From Mercurialis annua (taxonomy: Eukaryota > Streptophyta > Magnoliopsida > Malpighiales > Euphorbiaceae): a DNA stretch of 64,000 bases. Shown here piece after piece: positions 33,801 through 44,751 of this stretch. The stretch covers positions 3,234,001 to 3,298,000 of the forward strand of contig NC_065570.1 in NCBI RefSeq assembly GCF_937616625.2. The letters run 5' to 3'. Below the pieces are notes generated by a model. The model ran no database searches and was not told the DNA's origin. It saw only the letters and a list, made by a program, of their open reading frames with translations. The position numbers and the translations under genes were made by a program. Each line of letters starts with the position of its first letter. Positions within the stretch are counted from its first letter, which is position 1.

Positions 33801-36800
33801 AACTTGTTATGTCTTGAACACTGTCTGTTTATCTTATATATTCAACGATCAAGCTTTTCATTGATTAGGGAGGAAGCAGCTATTAGAGAACTTTTGACGG
33901 TGTCAAAAGAGACAAGGATTGGTGGTCCTGCAGAAGGAGCTCATCTTCATATTGTTCATCTGTCTGATTCAGGTTCTTCCCTACAACTTTTAAAGGTACA
34001 TTATAATATTATTTCTCTCTCCATTTTTACTGAGAATCAGATGGTTTCCTTGTGATCGGGGTTTTTGACATTTTTGTGTCCCTAAGACACAAATATTCCG
34101 GTTTTGTGCCTCCCAGGCACAAAATTCTCATTTTGTGCCTGGGCCCACGCAGCCCGCTATTTCCAATAGCGGGCTGCACACCAGCCCGCCATATGAGATG
34201 GCGGGCTGGTAGCTAATTAGGGTGATTAGCTTAATCACCCTAATTAGTACCAGCCCGCCATCTCATATGGTGGGCTGGACCGACCAGCTGGTCAGTCAAC
34301 TGACCAGCTGGTCGGTCAAATGATTCCCTGCTGTTGCAGGGAATCATGTGCCACAAAGCAGCCCGCTATATGAGATAGCGGGCTGCTTTGTTATAAATAG
34401 GTGAGTGCTGAACACTTCAGCACTCACCTATTTACAAAGAGAAAGAAAAAAAATGTAGAGAAAGAAAAAAAAAGAAAAAAAGTTAGAATTATAATTGAAT
34501 TTTAGTGGGTTATCTCGTAAAAAAAAGATTAGTGAAGTTTAGTGGAGTTTGACGGATTGATTTTTTCGGATTTGGTTGAAGCGACGGAGTTTATTTTGTG
34601 GAGCTAATCGGATATTTTTCTGGAGCTAAACGTTATTTTTCGGACTGCTATTTTACGAGGTCTACAACTATAATATTTTCTAAAAATTAAATTCAATTAT
34701 AATTCTAACATTTTCTAATCTATAATAAACTCTAACATTTTATAATTCCAACATTTTCTAAAATAAAATAAGATTAAATTAATTAAAAATAAATACGGAC
34801 TAACCTCTTGTAGACCTCGTAAAATAGCAGTCCGAAAAATAACGTTTAGCTCCAGAAAAATATCCGATTAGCTCCACAAAATAAACTCCGTCGCTTCAAC
34901 CAAATCCGAAAAAATCAATCCGTCAAACTCCACTAAACTTCACTAATCTTTTTTTTACGAGATAACCCACTAAAATTCAATTATAAGTCTAACTTTTTTT
35001 CTTTCTCTACAATTTTTTTTTTCTCTTTGTAAATAGGTGAGTGCTGAAGTGTTCAGCACTCACCTATTTATAACAAAGCAGCCCGCTATCTCATATAGCG
35101 GGCTGCTTTGTGGCACATGATTCCCTGCAACAGCAGGGAATCATTTGACCGACAGTCCAGCCCGCCATATGAGATGGCGGGCTGGTACTAATTAGGGTGA
35201 TTAAGCTAATCATCCTAATTAGCTACCAGCCCGCCATCTCAGATAGCGGGCTGATCTCATATGGCGGGCTGCGTGGGTGGGAGGCACAAAACCAGAATAT
35301 TTGTGTCTTAGGGACACAAAAATGTCAAAAACCCCATTTTATTTCTGTTGTTTTAACTGAACTTCTTAGCCCTTGGCTGAAGCTAAATGCTGTTTTAGAT
35401 AATGTCTTCTCTATTTTGATAGCAAGCAAAAAACGACGGTGACAGTGTGAGTGTTGAGACATGCCCCCATTATCTAGCCTTTTCTGCAGAAGAGATTCAG
35501 GACGGAGATACTCGTTTTAAATGTGCTCCACCTATTCGAGATGCAGCCAATAGAGAAGCACTATGGAAGGCTCTGCTGGTGTGCATGGTTATAGGAAGCA
35601 TTTGAATCATATGATACATTTATTTTCCTATCCTTATTTTTTTAATATCTATTCTAATACAGGAAGGAGATCTCGACATGTTAAGTTCTGATCATTCACC
35701 AACTATGCCAGAACTTAAACTCCTTAATGAAGGCAACTTCTTGAGGGCTTGGGGTGGCATATCATCTTTGCAGGTCAGTTAATTCTAAATTATTATATAC
35801 GTATATGCCAAATTGCCCTGCAAAAAGCTATATATGTCAAATTTCTACTTAGATATCATCCAGTTTGTAAACTTCTAGCATGTTAGTTTTCACACAATTT
35901 TTATATTTAGAATTTCAAGACTGTCATGTTTTTATCCAACTGAACCGAAATGGCATTCAGGTGAGACAAAATATTTAATGTTCTGCTTCTGTATATGATA
36001 CTTTCATAGGGCAAAATTAAAAGAAAAACATGAAGTAAAAAACGAGAACTAAGACGTGAACTGGGCTGCTTCGATTGGCCTCTGAATAGATATACCTCTC
36101 CGGCCCTTGCAATATTAGGATACCCTTATCGTCTGTGGGACAATGATATCTTAAAGTCCCTTCATGTTAATGTATCGTGTCTATCAGACACTTCAGGCCT
36201 GAATCTAAAATACACATGCAGTCACTAGCCAAGCCACAAATAGAACTACATTCCACATTTATGACTTTGCATTCATGTAAGAGTAGCATGGTTTTGCCAT
36301 TTTTTTTTATCTTTGGGCAAAGTCTACTTTTTTGCAAGTTTTCTATAGTCCTACTGGTTTCAGGACTTATAGACATTCTTTTGAGAGCTTCCACAGTTTT
36401 TATTGCCTGTGACATGGACATACGGGCAAAAATATGGAGTAACTTTAGAGCAGTTAGCATTGTGGTGGAGTGAGAGGCCTGCTAAGCTTGCTGGACAAGA
36501 ATCAAAGGTGAAGCAATTTCTTGCCCTTATCTTTTCTTATTATTAATAAATGCTGTAAAGAAGAAATATAACTGTACTTGCTCTTAGATTAGCAAATGAC
36601 TATTGTCAACTGAAGCCGATTTTCATTTTGCAGGGCGGCATTGTAGCTGGAAAGCATGCAGATATCGTCATATGGGACCCAAATTTTGAGTTCAATCTCA
36701 ATGATGATCTTTCTATATACACAAAACATCCTGTAAGGCTTCTGACCTTTCCAATCCATTCTTTCTGATAACTTCGATAATTCTGCTTTCTCTAGATGTA

Positions 36801-37438
36801 TTGTCTTGTTCCTCAATTTCTATGCATTATTTTAGAGCATCTTCAAGTGAAATTTTACCAATATTCTGAACTCTTTTTTATGATTAATGATACTTGAATG
36901 TGAATGGTTTCTGAGGAAGTCTGCATTAGTTACTATTGAGTATTAACTACTGCTGTGGGGGGTGTGCATTAGATTCAAACCAAACCGAACCAAAATTTTA
37001 TTTTTAAAAATTAAATCAAACTGACTTTTCAAAGAATAAAATAGACTAAACCAAATAAAATCAGTCAGGTTGGTTTGTTTTTCGGTTCAGCTCAGTTTGA
37101 ACCAAGAGCGAACTACTTTTTTTTTTACTTTTCAAACCGAACCAAATCTAATTATAAAATTATTATTATTTTATAATATCAGACTGAACCAGATTTATTA
37201 GTTCGATTCGCTTTCTCGGTTTGATACTTAATTTGCATACCCCTGACTCCTGAGTACTAGCTAGCGTTGACTAGTACTGACTGTTGGAATGAATGTCTTT
37301 AAATTACAGAGTATCTCAGCCTACATGGGAACCAAACTTTATGGAAAAGTTTTGGCAACTTTTGTTAGAGGAAACCTTGTTTACAAAGAGGGAAGACATG
37401 CTCCTGCTGCTTGTGGTTCTCCTATATTAGCCAAGTAA
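30860..37438 (+). CDS. ALN: Allantoinase
   Basis: Fifteen exons join in phase to 503 residues: 30860-30946, 31052-31145, 31245-31365, 31487-31560, 32034-32110, 32352-32388, 32470-32555, 32845-32904, 33207-33349, 33869-33995, 35423-35578, 35663-35773, 36397-36507, 36634-36732 and 37310-37438. The enzyme opens the allantoin ring to give allantoate, the second step of purine-ureide breakdown, in the endoplasmic reticulum. Metal-site residues of the amidohydrolase fold are visible: His102 and His104 (VHAHLDD), Lys192 (GLK, normally carbamylated), His228 (VHAE), His290 (HIVHLS) and Asp363 (SSDHSP). A hydrophobic segment near residues 8-25 is a signal anchor. Intron 10 contains the 1.28-kb nested palindrome and intron 14 a hAT-like element, but the coding sequence is intact. 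Confidence 0.95.
34058..35335. mobile_element. Long inverted-repeat element built of nested palindromes
   Basis: The ends are exact inverted copies (ggggtttttgacatttttgt). The arms are about 609 bp (34058-34666) and about 524 bp (34812-35335), with a 145-bp AT-rich spacer. Each arm is itself a chain of separate palindromes: 34149-34177, 34181-34209, 34213-34247, 34250-34278, 34281-34314, 34320-34347, 34354-34390 and 34395-34433 on the left, with counterparts on the right. Stems are 12-18 bp with loops of 3-5 bases. Each arm also has a TATA-like box pointing inward (34391-34400 on plus, 35064-35073 on minus). There is no open frame. It may be a non-autonomous Mutator-like element, but no target duplication is visible. 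It lies wholly within allantoinase intron 10. Confidence 0.85.
36959..37245. mobile_element. Non-autonomous hAT-like element in allantoinase intron 14
   Basis: The left end ggggtgtgcatt and the right end (minus strand caggggtatgcaaattaa) are imperfect inverted repeats, followed inward by aaaccaaaccgaacc and its inverse. These are typical hAT terminal words. No clear 8-bp target duplication was found, so the edges are approximate. Confidence 0.55.
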
Positions 37439-37874
37439 ATGGACGAGCTGGAAATGTAAGCGTTAAGGTAAATTTGGAGTCTAATTCCGCAGCTATGGTG
37501 TTAATATTTGAATTATCTAGCTCTCTAATTCTTCTATTTTTATTGATATCTAGGTTTAAATCAAACTCTTTCGACTCTCGGTTCAATCAAACCAGCTATG
37601 TTCTTCTCATAAGCAATCTCTAGCACCCCATGTCTTGTCTTGGATGTATATAGTTCATTAATGTATCACTTATCACAATCATTCTAATGTAATTTTCAAA
37701 AGATAAGTGCTAAGTTGTTAGTTCAGATCACATCGTAAACTTGTGGTTTCTATATAAAAATTCAAGTTAAAAAAAAATACAAAATAGCATAATTACTAGC
37801 TATACGTTGGATTCTTTTTATTATTATTGTTGAGTGTGGTGCCATTTCTTCATAGACGTTTAAATAGTGTAGTC
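37439..37874. other. Allantoinase 3' flank
   Basis: Probable 3' UTR, then AT-rich DNA. A short plus-strand open frame overlapping the last exon is a shadow. Confidence 0.45.
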
Positions 37875-38456
37875 ACGGGTATCAAAATGGATCATGACAC
37901 GATAACACGCTACCACAATTCGCCTAACACGTAAATTTGGCGAATCCGGGGCTTAGCGGGTTCGTGTCGAAAACGTGTCAACCCATTTATGACACAAAAT
38001 AAATGGATCGTGTTATGGGTTGACTTGCCAACCCGCCTAACCCGTTTACAAATTATATTTTTTATAATAACATAGAAACAAAGTAGTTATAAAATTAAAA
38101 ATAAAGTTATTAAATTATTAAATCTAATTATATTTATATATAAATAAAATTAATTGTATTAAAGTTTATAATTCGAGTATTAAATGATAAAATTGAGGTT
38201 AAAATAATATTTATATGATTTAAATATTTTCAAAAGGTAAATGTGTCGTGTAATTGTGTTAATCGTGTTACCCGTTTATCTTAATGTATTAATCGTGTTG
38301 TGTAATGTCACTCGTTTAAATACGTGTCATGTTAGGGTTGAAGATTTTGACACTATTAGTCAAATGGGTCGCATTCGTGTTGACCATAATTGTGTCAACT
38401 AAGTGGGTCGACACGACACGAACACGACCCACCAATCCGTTTTAACACCCCTAAAT
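37875..38456. mobile_element. Non-autonomous hAT-like element with target duplication
   Basis: The flanks repeat ATAGTGTAGTC at 37864-37874 and 38457-38467, covering the 8-bp duplication expected for hAT. The ends are imperfect inverted repeats: acgggtatcaaaatggat on the left, and aggggtgttaaaacggat on the minus strand at the right. Both subterminal regions are rich in acacgac/gtcgtgt words. There is no transposase frame. Confidence 0.75.
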
Positions 38457-38467
38457 ATAGTGTAGTC

Positions 38468-39872
38468 GAAAGCGGGTTATTTTATGGTCATTGTAGATGT
38501 CGTTCACCTAATAACATTGTTAAGTTTTTTTTTCGTAAGCTACACTTCAATAAATGAAGTGAAAGTATTTACTAACAACTCCTCATCACAATGAGTAAGT
38601 GATATGAATTGTACGCTCCTTTAAAGATGAAAAAACACTGTATTAACAGCTTCTTCATATGTGTTCTAAAATTTCGGTAACTTTAAATTAAATAAGTCAA
38701 ATATTAATCAAAATCAAATATTAGCCATCAATTATTAATCTATGATTTGTTTGTAAAAGGTATTTTAATTTTTTTATTGACCACTATAGGAAGATTTATA
38801 CCAATTTTCTTCCGATAAATAAATAAATAAAGTAAATTACAATAAAATAATCATAAAAACAGCCATAAAAATGAATATATATTTTGTGATATTCCTATAA
38901 AATCTAAATCATTTATTAAAGCATCCTATATAATAAATTTTACCAACAATTATTTTGACCAGATGAAAATAAAATAATTACTAATCTAACAATATTTATG
39001 ATCAAATATATTATGATACGTAAAAAAATGAAATAATCAAATTAACCGAGCATATGTCCGTTCTTTTTGTAAAAGAAAAGTAGTTTGTATTTATTTTTTG
39101 GCAATCGAATGATCTTTCATTAATAATAATGAGCAGTTACAAGTATAAGAATTTAAAAAGAATATAACCGTTTCTAATGACTTGACATGAAACAAGATGT
39201 AAACCTTGATTCGCAGATCGCTTTACAAAATAAAATCAAAATTACATAATTGCTTTATCATAGATTCAATTCTTCTTTGTCTAACAGAAAACTCACAAAC
39301 TCTTCATAACAAAACAAATAAATTTTTCATAGAGAAAGAATAACTTTCGTAAAGAAAGACAATCGTTGTAATATAACCTATAACGATTTCATCTTCAATC
39401 TTGAAAGGTCTTGATCTATCTTTGATTCTTGATTTATATGTTTACTGAAATTGATGCGTTTCATTGATAGATTTACCAATAAATATTAAAAAGATGAAAA
39501 GAAGTCGTCATTTATTTTATTTTAAAGCAAAAGAGAAAATGGCTACCGCCAACGATAAAAATAAACTATTGACGGCAGTTGAAGCGAAAAACAAAAGAAA
39601 AACTCTTGGCGGCTAAGATTTTCTATTTGAGAGAGAAAATTCAAATCAAATTTTATTTATAAGTAGTTTGTATTTAAATTGTTAGTCTAATGTATAATTA
39701 GGCAATTCATCAAATAGTCATTTGGGCCCTCATTCGGAACCGAAGTTAATAAGCCCAGCCCAAAAGGTTGACAAAAAGCCTTAATATAAGAAGAGAATTC
39801 CACGTCATCGTCTTCATCAACGGCCCTGTAACTTTTCAGTTGATAACTGAGAAACGGATAAGATTCCATTAA
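38468..39872. other. Intergenic DNA upstream of MutS2
   Basis: AT-rich, with no supported gene. Around 39290-39620 there are GAAAG-rich words (agagaaagaataactttcgt) and a gacggcagttg/ggcggc pair that may be part of an old repeat, not identified. Confidence 0.4.
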
Positions 39873-42800
39873 ATGGAACTCTGTAACCACTTCATCTCTA
39901 TAAAAAATTCTCCACGTGTATTCTCCTCATCAAAACCCTTCACCACTCTAAAACCAATATTCTCTCTCCCCAACTCGTCCGACTCACACTCGCCTCAACT
40001 CGCTCTCTCCAATTCTCTCCAATCAGAAACCCTAAAAGCCCTAGAATGGAGCGCTCTCTGCGAACGGCTCTCTGTATTTACGTCGACTTCAATGGGCCAA
40101 TCAACCGCCAGAAACGCAAACATTCCCATCGGAAAAAGCGTCCGGGAGAGCCGGGAGTTACTGAACCAGACCAGTGCTGGTTTAGCCGTGATGGAATCTG
40201 GACGGTTGGATCTTTCGGGAATTGAGGATATAACGGAGATTGTGAATTCTGCGGTTTCGGGGTTTTTGCTTACTGTTAACCAGCTGTGTGCTGTGAGGAG
40301 AACGTTAAGAGCTGCAAGGGCAGTTCTGGAAAGATTAAAAGACGGTGGAGATTGTTCAACGAGGTATACATTTTTCTTGTTATTGATCATTTTATTAGTG
40401 AATAGGTTTTACCGACTTAATCTTAAAATTTGATTAAATCTTTGGAATTATGAAATTAGTAAGCTGAAATATGGCCTGCACGGGTTTGGTCTAGTGGTCT
40501 AAAACACAGCCATCGCCATAGTCGCGTGTTAAAACCCGGCTATGCCCTTTCCACTAAATGGAGCAGTTGTGATTAGGCTGCTGGCCATTATAGACTGGAA
40601 TTGCTAGGTATGTGGGTTTGCGTGGGGTCCACATTTCGGAGTTTGACGGTTATCCCGGGCTTCGGCTCGGGGGAGCAAGTCGTTGTCAACCCAAAAGAAG
40701 AAATAAGCTTAAATATGTAAGGAAGAGATGCAGAAATGATAATGAAATTGATGCATTCTTTAGATATCCTAAAAAAACTTGATTTTTAAGGTATTGTTGC
40801 AAAAATTCACAGCTAAGTGCCTTTTCTATATCTAGGAAACCCTGAGGCTGAAAATGCTAGCATTGAGTTCTAAGAGTTGTTACTATGACTTCTATCTTGT
40901 TTTATCTTGATAGGTATTATCCTCTTCTTGAAATACTGGAGAGCTGCAATTTACAAGTAGAGTTGGAACAGAAAATAGGATTTTGCATAGACTGCAATCT
41001 TTCGATAATTCTAGATAGAGCTAGTGAAGATTTGGGGATTATTAGGTCCGAAAAGAAGAAAAACATGGAGACTTTAGAAAACTTGTTGAAGGGGATATCA
41101 ACTCGAATTTTTCAGGCCGGAGGTATTGACAGGCCTTTTGTAACTAAACGTCGTTCTAGGTTGTGTGTTGCAGTCAGGGCTACTTATAGATTTTTGATTC
41201 CGGATGGTGTAATTCTAGATGTTAGTGGTTCTGGTTTAACATATTTTATGGAGCCTGGTGAGGCAATGGAGTTGAATAACCTTGAAGTCATGCTGTCCAA
41301 CTCTGAGAGAGCTGAGGAAATTGCAATTTTGAGTCTGCTTACTTCTGAAATAGCAGAATCAGAGAGAGACATAAAGCATTTATTGGATGCATTTTTAGAA
41401 GTTGATCTTGCTTTGGCTAGAGCTGCTTATGCTCAACAGGTAAATGGAGTTTGTCCAACATTTACATCAGAGGGTTATGAAGATAAACCTTTCAGTAAGG
41501 CAGATTATAATACCTTATCAATAGATATTGAAGGTATACGACATCCATTACTCGTTGGGTCATCTCAACAAAATTTGTCTGATGTACTTGGGTCCAACTC
41601 TGGAAACCGAGCTGAATTAGACGATGAAGGTGAGGTATTGGGTACTCAAAGCTTGTCACAAAGTTTATCTGAATTTCCAGTGCCGATAAACATTAAAGTG
41701 GAATGTGGAACCAGAGTAGTTGTAATATCGGGGCCTAATACTGGAGGGAAAACTGCGTCTATGAAAACACTGGGCATAGCATCTCTTATGTCAAAAGCTG
41801 GCTTATTTTTGCCTGCAAGGAACACCCCAAAGATTCCATGGTTTGATGTTGTTTTAGCAGAGATTGGAGATCATCAGGTAACATTTTTCCCTTATATTTT
41901 CCCAGTTCAATATTTAGGTCTACTTCATTGATTCTAACTCTTGTTTTATTTAATTGAAGTCTCTGGAACAAAGTCTATCCACTTTTAGTGGGCACATATC
42001 GCGCATTTGTAAGATCTTGGAAGTGACTTCAAAAGAGTCTCTTGTCCTCATTGACGAAATTTGCAGTGGAACTGATCCTTCTGAAGGCGTGGCACTTTCA
42101 ACCAGTATCTTACAGTATATTAGAGATCGTGTTAACTTAGCTGTAGTTACAACACATTATGCTGATTTAAGTCACCTGAAAGATAGCGATAGTCGATTCG
42201 AAAATGCTGCCATGGAATTTTCTCTTGAAACTCTACAACCTACATATCAGGTTCTTTGGGGAAGGACTGGTAATTCTAATGCATTAAGCATAGCTAGGTC
42301 AATTGGATTTGATAGTAACATAATCGAACATGCGCAAAAATGGGTGGAGAAGTTAATGCCTGAAAAGGAAAAGCAGCGGAAAGGGTTTCTGTATCAATCC
42401 CTAATGGATGAAAGAAACAGATTGGAAGCTCAGGCCAGAGAAGCTGCATTGGTATATGCAGAAATCATGGAGCTCTACTATGAGGTAGCTTAGCAATTCT
42501 AGCCTAGCATGACAATAGTCTCCTCATTGTCTACTCTTTTTTGTGCCTTAAGTCAAGATCTTTGTTAATTTAACTTCTGCTTTTGCCAAGTCCCGAGCAA
42601 TGTCAAGAATGAAATGCTAAACCTGCCATGCTCGATATTAAACAAAACAATATTGGTATTATTCAACCAATGCTTGGGCAATCTCTATCCTGTTTTTTTT
42701 TTTTATTAATCTATCCTGTCTTTTGTATGCCTCATTAATGTACATAGTCAGTGCTGATTATATTTTTCCATAGTATTGTTTAGGTCAGCTTTTTTACATG

Positions 42801-44228
42801 GTTGAACATATTTTAGAAGTTGCATCTCAGGGTTGTTAAGGTGGATTTTGATATGGTTCCCTAGATAGGTTCTTAAGATCTTGAGAAATATGAATTGGTT
42901 GCTATTATTGAACAAATAAAAATAGAAACATATATGTCATTCTCAAGTCAATTTACTTCTACTAATTACTGATTTTGCCTCCTTGTTTTCCTTTTCTCTG
43001 TTTTCTCCATGATCTAATTGATAAAGATTCAAGCCGAGGCAGAAGATCTTGATAGACGTGTCCCGGCACTCATGGCAAAAGAAACTCAACAGGTACAACA
43101 GGAACTAAAAGCTACAAAGTTTCAGATAGAAACTGTGGTACATAACTTCGAGAATGAACTTAGAAAAGCCAGTCCAGAACAATTTTACCCTTTGATCAGG
43201 AAGTCAGAGTCCACAATCGCATCCATTCTGGAAGCTCGCTTTCCTCCTGACCGTCTAGCAGCCAGTGAAGCAGATTTTAGTTCATACACACCACAGTTAG
43301 GAGAGAAAGTTTACTTGACGAGGTTGGGGAATAAGGTAGCTACTGTAGTTGAAGCACCAGGAAATGATGAGACAATCTTAGTCCAATATGGTAAAATTAG
43401 AGTTCGTGTGAAAAAAAGTGATATTAGATCCCTTAAAGGTAACAAAAGGAGAGATGCAACTAATTCAGTCCCACGATTAAAAAGACAGGTAAGACAGGTG
43501 CGTACAGTGCATTGTTTTGGGAAAGCCAACTGTTTGATACATCATACATGCTAGAAATTTTTATCTCTCTTTTGTTTGCATTTTCTCAAGCTTATTGCCA
43601 AAACACCAGAAATATGTGATCTTTTGCTAAATTAAGACACATAAGTGCTTTCGTTTTTGCAGTTTTTTTGAGTTTCCCAAGTGCAAGAGCTATCTCAACT
43701 TACATAGCTACGCTTACTAGTTGTAGATTTACATTGGCTCGTGGTTTTGGATTTAGAAAGCTTGAGCTATACTTTTACTATAGTATGAAGGTTTACTTGA
43801 ATGTTGACTCTATGTTATTTTGTCCACTGTGAGATGTGTTCTTGCCTTTTTAGCCAGTGGTTGGCTTCGACTCTTAAAAGCAAAGTCAAATAAATTTTTA
43901 TCGGCTGATATCAGCCCATAACTCCATATTGCAGGGACAGCAGATCCAGTCAGAGGCTAACAAAGGTGAGGTCTCTTATGGTCCTAGGATCCAGACAACA
44001 AAAAATACCGTGGATCTACGTGGTATGCGGGTGGAGGAAGCTGCTCTGCAGCTCGATATGGCCATATCTGCAAGAGAGCCTGATTCTGTAATCTTTATTG
44101 TACATGGAATGGGTACTGGAGCGGTTAAGCAACGTGCACTGGAGATACTAGGAAAGCATCCACGCGTGGTCATGTTTGAAGCTGAAAGTCCAATGAATTT
44201 TGGCTGTACAGTTGCTTATATCAAGTAA
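39873..44228 (+). CDS. MUTS2: Plastid MutS2-type ATPase with C-terminal Smr domain
   Basis: Five exons, 39873-40363, 40914-41877, 41960-42484, 43027-43488 and 43935-44228, join in phase to 911 residues. The first 50 or so residues are Ser/Pro-rich and look like a plastid transit peptide. A MutS core follows (lever/clamp helices without the mismatch-recognition domain). The ATPase has a Walker A GPNTGGKT at 437-444, a Walker B LVLIDE ending at Asp517-Glu518, and an H-loop TTHYAD. A coiled coil (about 640-720) follows, then an Smr nuclease-like domain with DLRG at 841-844 and HGMGTG at 871-876. Bacterial MutS2 suppresses recombination or rescues collided ribosomes; the plastid role is not settled. 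Intron 1 carries a SINE. A second possible donor ten bases after 43488 would shift frame and is unlikely. Confidence 0.92.
40474..40703 (+). mobile_element. tRNA-derived SINE in MutS2 intron 1
   Basis: About 230 bp beginning with a pol III A-box-like word (tttggtctagtggtctaaaa) and a degraded B box (cgtgttaaaacccgg). The flanks are taagctgaaatatg at 40460-40473 and taagcttaaatatg at 40704-40717, a 14-bp target duplication with one mismatch, as expected for LINE-driven insertion. The 3' end is A-rich (ccaaaagaagaaa). It is inserted in the same orientation as the gene. Confidence 0.85.
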
Positions 44229-44751
44229 TTTCATGTTCTGGTAAGTTAAACTGTCTATTCTTTCATTCCTTTCTGACATTTTCAGTTCTATAGTTTCCTA
44301 TGGATATATATATTTTCCCATTTCCCATTATTTGAATAAACATTTTTCAAGAATTGTTATCAACTTATCAGAGTTTGTTCTTTTTCTTTCGACTGTCACC
44401 ACAAAAGTGCTGACTAGTATGGCTGTGTTTACAACATCCCTTCATTAAATTACATACTAATCATTTAATATATGGAAGATCATAATTTTGGGTATAAGAT
44501 TTTCAGAAATAACGACCTTCGCTGAATATACCACAGATCACATGCATGCTCCGTGCATATTCAGACCAAAATCCACCGGTAATGACATATACTGTATTTT
44601 ATGATGCCAAACTTTTATATCTCACACCGATAATAACATACACTAGAACTCAGAACGGCCTCATGTATTGAAATACATTGTATGTTATGATGTCTAGCTT
44701 ATATCTCACAGCATACACGTAAACTGTGCATAATATAAATGATGATGCTGA
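44229..44751. other. Convergent 3' region between MutS2 and the Gly-rich gene
   Basis: Probably the 3' UTRs of both genes. No gene or complete repeat was found. Confidence 0.5.

Noticed and set aside
34058..35335. CRISPR-like array from repeated GCCCGCCAT/GCCCGCTAT words
   Set aside because: The words are arms of palindromes, not equal direct repeats with unique spacers of constant length, and the host is a plant.
36167..36473. Open frames on both strands of about 97 residues
   Set aside because: They overlap allantoinase intron 12 and exon 13 in wrong frames.
43489..43554. Alternative MutS2 end reading through the intron-4 donor
   Set aside because: It would remove the conserved Smr domain coded in the last exon, which joins in phase.
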